Shown here: in pieces, positions 42,767 to 51,002 of the stretch
Numbering within the stretch: the first letter of the stretch is position 1
Layout: every line of letters starts with the position of its first letter
Assembly: GCA_036499825.1 (NCBI GenBank)
Contig: DASYCZ010000027.1
Span: forward strand, 1 to 64,000
Length of the DNA: 64,000 nucleotides
Direction: 5' to 3'
From: Paradevosia sp036499825
Lineage (GTDB): Bacteria > Pseudomonadota > Alphaproteobacteria > Rhizobiales > Devosiaceae
Notes under the pieces: model-generated
Told to the model about the DNA's origin: nothing
Databases searched by the model: none
What the model saw: only the letters and a program-made list of their open reading frames with translations
Program-made: the position numbers and the translations under genes

Positions 42767-43782
42767 GCGATGCACTCGTGCGGGCTGAAGACCTCGGCAA
42801 GACCTTCGCCGAGATCGGCAATCTGTTCGGCGACAAGCCCGACCCGGTGCGCGCCGTCGATGGCGTCTCGTTCGATGTCGCACGCGGGGAAACGCTGGCG
42901 CTGGTGGGTGAATCCGGTTGCGGCAAGTCCACTCTCGGGCGGCTGTTGTTACGCCTGATCGAGCCGACCTCAGGCCGTGTTTTCTTCGATGGCAATGAAC
43001 TGACAGGCCTCAGCCGCCAGGAGATGCGGCGCATGCGGTCCGAAGTGCAGATGATCTTCCAGGATCCTTATGGCTCGCTCAGCCCGCGCCGCAGCATCGC
43101 CGAGATCATCGCCGAACCGCTGGAAGTTTTCGGCCTCGTCAAGGGAAGGCGGGAGCGCCGCGACAGGGTCGCGGAACTGCTCGACCAAGTGGGTCTCAAC
43201 GCCAGCCTGATGGATCGCTATCCGCGCCAGTTCTCGGGCGGGCAACGCCAGCGCATCGGCATCGCGCGCGCCATCTCGGTCAATCCAGGCTTCATCGTCG
43301 CCGACGAGCCGGTATCGGCGCTCGACGTGTCGGTGCAGGCGCAGATCATCAACCTGATGCAGGATTTGCAGAAGCAGAAGGGGTTTTCCTACCTCTTCAT
43401 CGCGCATGACCTGGCGGTGGTGCGCCATATCGCCGACCGGGTGGCGGTGATGTATCTGGGGCGTATCGTCGAGATCGGCCCCAAGCGCCAGATCTACAGC
43501 GCGCCGCAGCACCCATACACGCAGGCCTTGTTGTCAGCGGCGCCGGAGCCCGATCCCGATATCAAGGCCAAGCGCATAATCCTGCAGGGCGACGTGCCGA
43601 GCCCGACGCGTATACCGCCGGGCTGCAGCTTTCATACGCGTTGCCCGATCGCCGAGGACATCTGCCGAAAGGACCGGCCACCCCTCCGTGAGGTAGCGCC
43701 GGGGCAAATGGCTGCGTGCCATTTCGCCAAGCCCAACCCGATCGAGATCAAGGCGATCCCGAGCCAGAACCTCAGTGCCTAG
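42763..43782 (+). CDS. ABC transporter ATPase, DppF type
   Basis: A 339-residue DppF-like ATPase with Walker A 'GESGCGKSTLGRLLLRLI', signature 'FSGGQRQRIGIARAI', Walker B 'FIVADEPVSALD' and C-terminal 'PPGCSFHTRCPIAEDICRKD'. It closes the operon that starts with the MR/MLE enzyme. The convergent NTF2-like gene begins 10 bp beyond its stop, so little room exists for a terminator. Confidence 0.94.
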   Translation: MSDALVRAEDLGKTFAEIGNLFGDKPDPVRAVDGVSFDVARGETLALVGESGCGKSTLGRLLLRLIEPTSGRVFFDGNELTGLSRQEMRRMRSEVQMIFQDPYGSLSPRRSIAEIIAEPLEVFGLVKGRRERRDRVAELLDQVGLNASLMDRYPRQFSGGQRQRIGIARAISVNPGFIVADEPVSALDVSVQAQIINLMQDLQKQKGFSYLFIAHDLAVVRHIADRVAVMYLGRIVEIGPKRQIYSAPQHPYTQALLSAAPEPDPDIKAKRIILQGDVPSPTRIPPGCSFHTRCPIAEDICRKDRPPLREVAPGQMAACHFAKPNPIEIKAIPSQNLSA

Positions 43783-43792
43783 GAACCGCGTG

Positions 43793-44185
43793 CTATTGCT
43801 GGATATAGGATTCGCTGTGGGCGTGGCATTCCCAGCCATGGGCACCGCGGATCCAGGTTGAGCTGTCTGCCGCATGGAGTTCCTGCGGCTTGCCGTCCAT
43901 CGTAACCTTCTGGCGTACCGTATAGCCGATGATGGCCACGTCATCGGTGGGGGTCGCGACCTGAACGTCGTCGAAGGTGTAGGATTCGAGGGTCCATTTC
44001 CCCTCCTCCGTCATCTTGCCCATCTTATCCTTGCCGATGCTCATGACGCCCTGCGCGCCGGCGACGATTGCGGTCTTGCCGGAAAGCTCGGCGGTGCGGC
44101 GGCCGTCCTTCTTTTTCATGGCCTCCCAGTAGGACTTCTCGAGAGCAATGACTTCGTCCTTGGTCAGCTTCGTATGGTCGGGCAT
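43793..44185 (-). CDS. NTF2-like/SnoaL-type small protein
   Basis: A 130-residue protein with an NTF2-like fold pattern: an N-terminal helix 'KDEVIALEKSYWEAMKKKDG' followed by curved strands ('KWTLESYTFDDVQVATPTDD', 'VAIIGYTVRQKVTMDGKPQE') and a terminal 'SSTWIRGAHGWECHAHSESY'. This matches the DUF4440/SnoaL group, which are small enzymes or binding proteins of varied role. I start at ATG 44185 because AGGAG lies just upstream; the longer frame reads into the dispersed repeat. No functional partner is evident. Confidence 0.82.
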   Translation of the reverse strand: MPDHTKLTKDEVIALEKSYWEAMKKKDGRRTAELSGKTAIVAGAQGVMSIGKDKMGKMTEEGKWTLESYTFDDVQVATPTDDVAIIGYTVRQKVTMDGKPQELHAADSSTWIRGAHGWECHAHSESYIQQ

Positions 44186-44265
44186 GGCGATCTCCTGTGC
44201 TGATATCTGAACCAGGCCATTGGCTGGCCTCGCCTCTGGGAAACGATCTGGAGGCGTTTTGGTTC

Positions 44266-44370
44266 TAGAGGCTTCACGTTTTGATTGCATCAAAACGAAC
44301 GCTCCAAGTCTTTGTTTTGGCGCGCTTTCGAGTTGGAAAAGTGGCATCTACTTTTCCTGAAAGCGCTCTA
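44266..44370. repeat. Double-hairpin dispersed repeat, copy 3
   Basis: The third copy of the approximately 105 bp element lies between two minus-strand genes. The first hairpin is perfect (CGTTTTGAT-TGC-ATCAAAACG); the second (GGAAAAGTGG-CAT-CTACTTTTCC) has one G-T pair. The left end has lost one base (TAGAGGCTTC). The right end CTA at 44368-44370 is the TAG stop of the LacI-type gene. Confidence 0.93.
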
Positions 44371-45354
44371 GGAGCCGGTCGGCCGTGGCGCCGTCGACGC
44401 ACGTTCTATGAACCTGCACGGAACGGCGAGGCGGAGGGGGCAGGAGAGCGGAAGTTCCGCGTTAATGCGCCAATTGAGCAGCCGAACCGCCATCTCGCCC
44501 ATTTCGACGCCCGGCACCTTGACCGTAGTGAGGTGCGGAAAGATCTGCATGGCTGCAGAGTAGTCGCCGTAGCCCACGATGCTGGCATCTTCGGGAATCC
44601 GGTAGCCGAGGGACATCAACTCGGAGACGACGGCGATGGCGAGACCATCATGCGAGCACGCATAAGCGGTGGGGTTATGCCCCTGCGCCCGCAAGGCCAT
44701 CAGTGCCTCGCGGAAGCTGCCGTTCTCGTCCCAAGTGAGATTGTGAAGGCGCATTCCATCTGTCGTTTCCACCACTTCGCGCAGCCCCTGCAGTCGTTCG
44801 CGGCGACCACGATAAAGCGGCGCGCCATGGGCGAAGACGATCTCGCGATGCCCGAGTTTGGCCAGATACTGGGCCGTCGCGATGCCGGCGTCGCGGTCGG
44901 TGGTTGAAACGGCGTCGACTGGCTCCAGCGGCGACAGCCAGCCGGTGCGCACGATCGGGGTCTGCGTCGCATAGGCGCGCGCCAGTCCCTCGGCATTGTG
45001 TGCGCCGGCGATGATCAGGCCATCATTTTCGAAGGCGAACTTTTCCAGCTCCGCATCGTCATGGGACCAATAGACGCGCACGCCCAAACCCAGCCCCTGA
45101 GCCTGCTGGCGAGCGCCGCTCTGGATTTGCATGTTGAGTTCGCTGTTGATGACTTCCGTGTCGTCGAACACCATGCCGATCGTCTTGAGGGCGCTCGCTG
45201 ACGGCGCGCGCTTGTAGCCGATCGCGGCGGCGGCTTCGATGACGCGCCGGCGGGTCTTGTCGCTGACCCCGCTCTTGCCGGCGAGCGCTCGCGATACGGC
45301 AAATTCCGACAGGCCTGTGTGCTCGGCGATTTTCCGTAGTGTTACCCGTACCAC
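44368..45354 (-). CDS. LacI family transcriptional regulator
   Basis: A 328-residue regulator with N-terminal helix-turn-helix 'LRKIAEHTGLSEFAVSRALA' (residues 6-25) and hinge 'RRRVIEAAAAIGYKRAPS', then an effector domain from about residue 58 ('KTIGMVFDDTEVINSELNMQ'). The start is GTG 45354, with GGGGAG 6 bp upstream. It is divergent from the uronate dehydrogenase gene, so it most likely controls that gene and the sugar importer behind it. Its stop lies in the dispersed repeat. Confidence 0.92.
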   Translation of the reverse strand: MVRVTLRKIAEHTGLSEFAVSRALAGKSGVSDKTRRRVIEAAAAIGYKRAPSASALKTIGMVFDDTEVINSELNMQIQSGARQQAQGLGLGVRVYWSHDDAELEKFAFENDGLIIAGAHNAEGLARAYATQTPIVRTGWLSPLEPVDAVSTTDRDAGIATAQYLAKLGHREIVFAHGAPLYRGRRERLQGLREVVETTDGMRLHNLTWDENGSFREALMALRAQGHNPTAYACSHDGLAIAVVSELMSLGYRIPEDASIVGYGDYSAAMQIFPHLTTVKVPGVEMGEMAVRLLNWRINAELPLSCPLRLAVPCRFIERASTAPRPTGS

Positions 45355-45437
45355 CGCTGTCTCCCCGCTTACGTCACAGCCTGGCGTGTCGCCCCGTTTA
45401 TGCCTGTGGAAACCTAGAACAGCTCTGTCAGTGCGAT

Positions 45438-45459
45438 TTTACATAACGCTTTACATAAC
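45438..45459. promoter_or_regulatory. Direct repeat in the lacI-udh divergent region
   Basis: TTTACATAAC occurs twice (45438-45447 and 45450-45459), 12 bp apart, in the only AT-rich part of the 204 bp gap between the divergent regulator and uronate dehydrogenase genes. It could be an operator for the LacI-type regulator or part of overlapping promoters; it is not the usual LacI-type palindrome, so the role is uncertain. Confidence 0.5.
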
Positions 45460-45558
45460 ATTTTTGCCCGGTCAAACATCATATTAGGTTGTCCGCATAA
45501 GCAGTCCATCGAGGAGGTCGAGGGATTGTGGGAGCGAGTTTAGGGAGGGGACAGAGCC

Positions 45559-46377
45559 ATGACAAACCCCGTTTTGCTCACTGGAGCGAGCGGCAAGGTT
45601 GCCGCCATGATCCGGCCCTACCTGCTCGCCCATTTCGGCGAATTGCGCCTCACCGACCGGCGCGAGCCGGACGCGCTGGCATCGGGCGAAACCTTCGTGA
45701 AGGCAGACCTGACCGACCCGGCCGCGGCCCTTGAAGTCAGCAGGGACGCCCGCGCTATCGTCCATCTCGCGGGCCTGCCCGGCGAAGGCAGCTGGGAAGA
45801 GGTGTGGGAAGCCTCGATGAAGACCACGATCAACATGCTGGAGGCGGCAAGGACGCTGGGCATAGAGCGGTTCGTCTTCGCCAGCTCCAACCACGTCATC
45901 GGCTATTATCCACGCACCCGGCATCTCAAGGGCGAGGAGCGTTTGCTGCCGGATTCCCGCTATGCAGTGGCCAAGGTATTCGGCGAAGGGGCGCTCTCGC
46001 TCTATGCCGACAAATACGGCATGCGGGGCCTGTCGATCCGCATCGGCACCGCGATAGACAAGCCCCGCAATGTGCGGGAACTGTCCACTTTCCACCACCC
46101 CGAAGACATCGCGCAATTGATCGCCATCGGGATCGAGCATGCGGATGTTCGCAACGACATCGTCTGGGGCATGTCCGACAATGCCGCGGCATGGTGGGAC
46201 AATAGCCGCGCCACGGCTTTGGGCTATCGACCCAAACACCGATCGGCGGACTATGCGGGCGCCATCGCCACCAATACGGCATCGCCCGACGATTTGCCGG
46301 AAATCCTGCAGGGCGGTGGCCTGGCGGGTCTCGAATTCAGCGGCGACGCTTCAATCTGGAGAAATGAACGGAACTGA
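45559..46377 (+). CDS. udh: Uronate dehydrogenase (NAD-dependent, SDR fold)
   Basis: A 272-residue extended short-chain dehydrogenase. The NAD motif is 'VLLTGASGKVAAMIRPYL' at the N-terminus; the catalytic Ser region 'FVFASSNHVIGYYPRTRH' and the Tyr-x-x-x-Lys 'DSRYAVAKVFGEGALSLY' are those of bacterial uronate dehydrogenases. Udh oxidises D-glucuronate or D-galacturonate to the aldaro-lactone. Its position, divergent from a LacI regulator and ahead of a CUT1 sugar importer and a lactonase, fits an oxidative uronate route. A generic NAD-dependent epimerase is the alternative. Confidence 0.85.
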   Translation: MTNPVLLTGASGKVAAMIRPYLLAHFGELRLTDRREPDALASGETFVKADLTDPAAALEVSRDARAIVHLAGLPGEGSWEEVWEASMKTTINMLEAARTLGIERFVFASSNHVIGYYPRTRHLKGEERLLPDSRYAVAKVFGEGALSLYADKYGMRGLSIRIGTAIDKPRNVRELSTFHHPEDIAQLIAIGIEHADVRNDIVWGMSDNAAAWWDNSRATALGYRPKHRSADYAGAIATNTASPDDLPEILQGGGLAGLEFSGDASIWRNERN

Positions 46378-46562
46378 CAAGCAGGCTCCGGCCGACCGTC
46401 GACTGCCGTCACTGAGGATTGCATGGCTGCGCGGACCTAAATCTTAGGCTCACTTTCCACCTAAACCGACAAAATCTGGTGGGTGGATCGTGTCTCTTTC
46501 AATCGCGCGACCGTTCGCGGCGCGCTCGTTGCCCGCTTCACAGGGCGTCTGGGAGGATGAAC

Positions 46563-47870
46563 GTGAAACTTCGAAATCAAACTGCTGCCTGGTGCATTGC
46601 CATAGCCACCAGCATGGGCGTGGCCACACCGCTCTTGGCCCAGGACCTGGGCCCGGTGAAAGGCGAGATCACCTTTTCATGGTTCGGCGGTCAGTCGCGC
46701 GCCGACAAGACCCATCGCATCCTGGAACTGTTCAAGCAGAAATATCCCGATGTCTCCGTCACCGAACAGAATTCGGACTGGGACCCCTACTGGCAGAAGC
46801 TGACGCTGCAGGCATCGGCGGGCAACGTGCCCTGCACCCTGATGATGCAGAACCGCTGGCTCGCCACTTTCGCCGATCCCAACGTGCTGCTGCCGCTCGA
46901 TGACTATGTGAAAAGCGGAGCCATCGATATCAGCGGCATTCCCGAGAGTGCGATGAATTCGAGCCGGGGCGCGGACGGGCATCTCTACCAGATTCCGTCG
47001 AGCGTCTTCTTCAACGGCGTGATCTTCAACCGCACCTGGCTGGAAAAAGCCGGCATCAAGATGCCCGAGGCCAACTGGACCTGGGACGACATGGCCAACA
47101 TGCTGGAGCAAATGAAGGCCAAGGTGCCGGAAGGCGCCGTGGCCTCGCACAACATGGCCATGGAAGTCGACATGTTCGTGAGCTGGGTACAGTCCCATGG
47201 CGACAAGGTGTTCGACAACGGCAAGGTGTCGTTCTCCAAGGAAACGCTGGCCGGCTGGTTCAACTATTGGGAAAAGCTGCGCCAGGATGGCGTCACCGAT
47301 ACGCCCGACGTGATGGTGGAAGAGAATGGCAGCCTGATCGAGACCTCGGACATCGCCAACGGCCGTGCCTTTATGACCGCCCGTCCGCCCAACCGTCTCG
47401 ACAGCCACCAGAAGGTCATCGATGCGGTGCGTCCGGGCGAACAGCTCGCCGTGCTGCCGGCGCCCACCGGTCCGTCCGGCGGCGGCTGGGACGTCGGCTC
47501 GAACGGTATCGCCATCGGCGCGCATTGCGCCCCAGACCTGATCCCCGCCTCCATCGCCTGGACCAATTTCTTCACCCAGGAGCCGCAGGCCGCCAAGATC
47601 TACGAGTCCGATCTGGGCCCGGTGACCGTCGACAAGCTGCAGGATGACCAGGTCAACAGCCCGGATACGAGCAATGGCCAGAAGGAGCAGATCCTGATGT
47701 TCCGCCAGATCGCACCACAGGCCAAGCCGATCCTGTGGCCGGCCAACAGCAATGGCCTGTTGGCCCAGGCTCTGACCCGCAACTATCAGGCCGTAGCCTT
47801 CGGCCAGGCCACGGTCGACCAGGCGGTCGACCAGGTGTTTGCGGACCTGTCCTCGATCGGCGGCAACTAA
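46563..47870 (+). CDS. CUT1-type sugar ABC substrate-binding protein
   Basis: A family 1 extracellular solute-binding protein of about 435 residues. It has a Sec signal ('TAAWCIAIATSMGVATPLLA-Q') and the family start 'GEITFSWFGGQSRADKTHRI', then 'KLTLQASAGNVPCTLMMQNR' and 'ANGRAFMTARPPNR'. I prefer GTG 46563, as GGGAGG lies 6 bp before it but touches the ATG at 46557 two codons upstream. The permeases and ATPase follow. The ligand is probably a uronate-containing oligosaccharide, judging only from the flanking genes. Confidence 0.9.
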   Translation: MKLRNQTAAWCIAIATSMGVATPLLAQDLGPVKGEITFSWFGGQSRADKTHRILELFKQKYPDVSVTEQNSDWDPYWQKLTLQASAGNVPCTLMMQNRWLATFADPNVLLPLDDYVKSGAIDISGIPESAMNSSRGADGHLYQIPSSVFFNGVIFNRTWLEKAGIKMPEANWTWDDMANMLEQMKAKVPEGAVASHNMAMEVDMFVSWVQSHGDKVFDNGKVSFSKETLAGWFNYWEKLRQDGVTDTPDVMVEENGSLIETSDIANGRAFMTARPPNRLDSHQKVIDAVRPGEQLAVLPAPTGPSGGGWDVGSNGIAIGAHCAPDLIPASIAWTNFFTQEPQAAKIYESDLGPVTVDKLQDDQVNSPDTSNGQKEQILMFRQIAPQAKPILWPANSNGLLAQALTRNYQAVAFGQATVDQAVDQVFADLSSIGGN

Positions 47871-47876
47871 CCAGCC

Positions 47877-47898
47877 GGACCGCCCTTCGGGGCGGTCC
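47877..47898 (+). promoter_or_regulatory. Intercistronic TTCG-loop hairpin
   Basis: A perfect 9 bp stem GGACCGCCC/GGGCGGTCC closes on the very stable TTCG tetraloop, 6 bp after the binding-protein stop. No T-tract follows. It is likely an mRNA 3'-end stabiliser or partial terminator that raises binding-protein level over the permeases. Confidence 0.8.
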
Positions 47899-47961
47899 AC
47901 CCTTCCCCGGCAGCGGCGGCCGCCCCCGGCCGCGGCTTGCCGTTCCCATCTGAGGCGGACA

Positions 47962-48918
47962 ATGGCTGAATCCGAGCTGTCCCTTACGGCGGCGTCGCCG
48001 CACAGAGCGCGCACCATTCCGGCCAAACGGGCCAAGCGTACGCTGAAGCAGGCGGACAACCGCGCCGGCTATCTTTTCCTCGTGCCCTGGCTGCTGGGTT
48101 TCTTCGCCATCACGGTCATTCCGATGGCGGCCTCGCTCTATCTGTCGTTCACCGACTACAAGGTGCTCAAGCCACCCGCATGGATCGGGCTCGACAATTA
48201 TTTCGCCATGGCCAAGGACCGGCGCTATTTCCTGTCGGCCTGGGTGACGCTGCGTTATGTCGTCATCTCGGTGCCGCTGGTGCTGATCTTTTCGCTGACC
48301 ATCGCCGCATTGCTGAACCGCGGCCTCAAGGGCCTCGCCCTCTACAGGTCGCTGTTCTACATTCCCTCGCTGATCGGGGCGAGCGTCGGCATCGGCATGC
48401 TATGGCGCGAGGTCTTCGGGGCGCGTGGGGTGTTCAACGCCTTTCTCGCGCTGTTCGGCTACAAGGGCGCCGGCTGGATGTCGAGCCCGGGCACGGCGCT
48501 TTATACCGTCATCGGCCTCAATGTCTGGACGTTCGGCGCCGCCATGGTGATCTTCCTCGCGGCGCTGCGGCAAATACCGGAAGCCTATTACGAGGCGGCC
48601 TCGCTCGATGGGGCCAATGCCTGGCAGAAATTCCGGCGCATCACGCTGCCGCTGCTGACACCGGTCATCTTCTTCAACCTCGTGCTCAATACCATCGGGG
48701 CCTTCCAGTCTTTCACGCAGGCGTTCGTCGTTTCCGGCGGCACCGGCGGGCCGGTGGATTCAACCCTGCTCTATACGGTCTACCTCTATCAACGTGCCTT
48801 CCAGCAGCTGGACATGGGCTTTGCCTCGGCGATGGCCTGGGTGTTGCTGGCCGCCATTGCGGGCTTTACGGCGCTGATCTTCTGGTCTTCACGCTTCTGG
48901 GTGTTCTATGGCGACTGA
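47962..48918 (+). CDS. Sugar ABC transporter permease, MalF/UgpA type
   Basis: A 318-residue permease of the CUT1 group. After a basic cytoplasmic N-terminus the first helix is 'GYLFLVPWLLGFFAITVIPM'; the EAA loop is 'EAYYEAASLDGANAWQKFRR' followed by 'ITLPLLTPVIFF'. Six membrane helices are expected. ATG 47962 is used because the longer frame runs through the hairpin. It overlaps the next permease by 11 bp. Confidence 0.93.
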   Translation: MAESELSLTAASPHRARTIPAKRAKRTLKQADNRAGYLFLVPWLLGFFAITVIPMAASLYLSFTDYKVLKPPAWIGLDNYFAMAKDRRYFLSAWVTLRYVVISVPLVLIFSLTIAALLNRGLKGLALYRSLFYIPSLIGASVGIGMLWREVFGARGVFNAFLALFGYKGAGWMSSPGTALYTVIGLNVWTFGAAMVIFLAALRQIPEAYYEAASLDGANAWQKFRRITLPLLTPVIFFNLVLNTIGAFQSFTQAFVVSGGTGGPVDSTLLYTVYLYQRAFQQLDMGFASAMAWVLLAAIAGFTALIFWSSRFWVFYGD

Positions 48919-49807
48919 ACGCGTGTCCCTCAGCAGTCAAGCACTGGCCCAGCATCGCCGGCAGCGCCGGATCAAGCGCAACCTGCGTGGCCTCGGACTG
49001 CATATCCTGTTGATCGCCCTGCTCGTGGTGATGCTATATCCGGTGGTCTGGATGGTGTTCAGCTCGCTGCGCCCCGAAGACGAAATCTTCGGCGGGCTGG
49101 GCCTCATTCCCAAGACCTGGACGCTGGAGAATTACGTCAAGGGCTGGCAGCTTTCGGGCAACCCCACCTTTGCGGTGTTCTTCATCAACTCGTTTGTCAT
49201 CTCGGCGCTGGCGATCGTGGGCAACCTCATCTCCTGCTCGATGGCCGGCTATGCGTTCGCGCGGCTGAACTTCCGCTTCAAATGGTTCTGGTTCGCCCTG
49301 ATGCTGGGCACCATCATGCTGCCGCTGCATGCGCAGCTGATCCCCCAATACATCTTCTTTTTGAAGATCGGCTGGGTAAACACCATCCTGCCGCTGGTGG
49401 TGCCGAAGTTCCTCGCCACCGACGCCTTCTACGTATTCCTGATGGTGCAGTTCATGCGCTCGCTGCCGGTGGAACTGGAGCAGGCGGCGGTGCTCGACGG
49501 CGCCTCCTACTGGCAGCGCTACTGGCGCATCATCCTGCCGCTGTCGATGCCGGCGCTGGTGACCACGGCGGTGTTCACCTTCATCCACACCTATAACGAC
49601 TTCCTGGGCCAGCTGATCTACCTGACCGACGTCAAGAACATGACGGTGCCGGTGGCGCTCAGGCTCTTCCTCGACCCGAGCGGCGGGCAATCCTCCTTCG
49701 GCGGCCTGTTCGCCATGGTGGTGATTTCCATCGCCCCCGTGCTGGGCTTCTTCCTCGCCTCGCAGCGCCTCCTCACCAAGGGCATTGCGACGCAGGGCTT
49801 CAAGTAA
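48908..49807 (+). CDS. Sugar ABC transporter permease, MalG/UgpE type
   Basis: A 299-residue permease with first helix 'LHILLIALLVVMLYPVVWMV', the family segment 'SLRPEDEIFGGLGLIPKTWT' and EAA loop 'ELEQAAVLDGASYWQRYWRI'. It is the second channel subunit of the CUT1 importer and starts within the end of the first. The ATPase gene follows 13 bp after the stop. Confidence 0.93.
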   Translation: MATERVSLSSQALAQHRRQRRIKRNLRGLGLHILLIALLVVMLYPVVWMVFSSLRPEDEIFGGLGLIPKTWTLENYVKGWQLSGNPTFAVFFINSFVISALAIVGNLISCSMAGYAFARLNFRFKWFWFALMLGTIMLPLHAQLIPQYIFFLKIGWVNTILPLVVPKFLATDAFYVFLMVQFMRSLPVELEQAAVLDGASYWQRYWRIILPLSMPALVTTAVFTFIHTYNDFLGQLIYLTDVKNMTVPVALRLFLDPSGGQSSFGGLFAMVVISIAPVLGFFLASQRLLTKGIATQGFK

Positions 49808-49820
49808 ATCGGAGGCAATC

Positions 49821-51002
49821 TTGGCGACTGTAACGCTCGAAGGACTGACCAAGTCCTATGCGCATGGCGGACTGAAGGCTGTGAACAGCCTCGACCTCGA
49901 GATCAAGGACGGCGAATTCGTCGTGCTCGTCGGGCCTTCAGGATGCGGCAAGTCGACGGCCCTTCGCATGATCGCCGGCCTCGAGGAAATCAGCGACGGC
50001 GCCGTCTGGATCGGCGACCAGTTCGTCAACGACGTGCACCCCAAGGATCGTGACGTCGCCATGGTGTTCCAGAACTACGCGCTCTATCCGCACATGACGG
50101 TGTTCGACAACATCGCCTTCGCGCTGCAGATCGCCCATGTGCCCAAGCCCGAGTTGCGTCGGCGCGTCGAGGACGCGGCGCGGATCCTCGAATTGACCGA
50201 CTATCTCAAGCGCCGGCCCGGCCAGCTGTCGGGCGGGCAGCGGCAGCGCGTCGCCATGGGCCGCGCCATCGTGCGCCAGCCGGCCGTGTTCCTGATGGAT
50301 GAGCCGCTCTCCAATCTCGATGCCAAGCTGCGCGTGCAGATGCGCGCCGAGATCGCCAAGCTGCAACGCCGACTGGGCGTCACCACGGTCTATGTGACGC
50401 ATGACCAGGTCGAGGCCATGACCATGGGCGACCGGGTGGCGCTCTTGCGCGACGGCGTGTTGCAGCAGGTGGCGCCGCCCTCGGTGATGTATGACGAGCC
50501 GCGCAACATGTTCGTGGCCTCGTTCCTGGGCTCGCCCAGCATGAACCTGTTGTGGGCCGAGCTCGGACCGCTTGGCGCCGATGGCGCCACCCTTTCCCTG
50601 GGACCCCAGAAGCTGAAGCTGCCGGCGAGCCTTTTCGCCCAGCGCCCCGGCCTCGGCGCCTATGCGGGGCGCTCGATCGTCATCGGCATAAGGCCGGAGG
50701 ATATCTATACCGCCGCCGACCAGCCCAACGCTTCCGCCGACCAGCGGCTGCGCTCGACGGTCGACCTGGTCGAAGCGCTTGGGTCCGACAAGGTGCTGCA
50801 TTTCGTGCTCGATGCCCGCCAGGCGATCGTCAAGAGCTCCGACAGTCTCGATGAGCTGACCGACGGCGATGTCAACAAGGCGCATTGCATCGCCCGGCTG
50901 AACGCCCGTACGCCGCTGCGCATGGGCGACACGGTCGACCTGGTGTTCGATATCGCCCGGCTGCACTTCTTCGATGGCGACAGCAGCGAGGCGATCCGAT
51001 GA
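49821..51002 (+). CDS. Sugar ABC transporter ATPase, MalK/UgpC type
   Basis: A 393-residue ATPase with Walker A 'GPSGCGKSTALRMIAGLE', signature 'LSGGQRQRVAMGRAIVR' and Walker B 'FLMDEPLSNLDAKLRVQMR'. A C-terminal regulatory (TOBE/MOBE) region follows from about residue 240, with 'YAGRSIVIGIRPEDIYTAAD'. The start is TTG 49821 with GGAGG 5 bp before it. It is coupled to the lactonase gene by an ATGA overlap, tying the lactonase to this importer. Confidence 0.94.
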   Translation: MATVTLEGLTKSYAHGGLKAVNSLDLEIKDGEFVVLVGPSGCGKSTALRMIAGLEEISDGAVWIGDQFVNDVHPKDRDVAMVFQNYALYPHMTVFDNIAFALQIAHVPKPELRRRVEDAARILELTDYLKRRPGQLSGGQRQRVAMGRAIVRQPAVFLMDEPLSNLDAKLRVQMRAEIAKLQRRLGVTTVYVTHDQVEAMTMGDRVALLRDGVLQQVAPPSVMYDEPRNMFVASFLGSPSMNLLWAELGPLGADGATLSLGPQKLKLPASLFAQRPGLGAYAGRSIVIGIRPEDIYTAADQPNASADQRLRSTVDLVEALGSDKVLHFVLDARQAIVKSSDSLDELTDGDVNKAHCIARLNARTPLRMGDTVDLVFDIARLHFFDGDSSEAIR

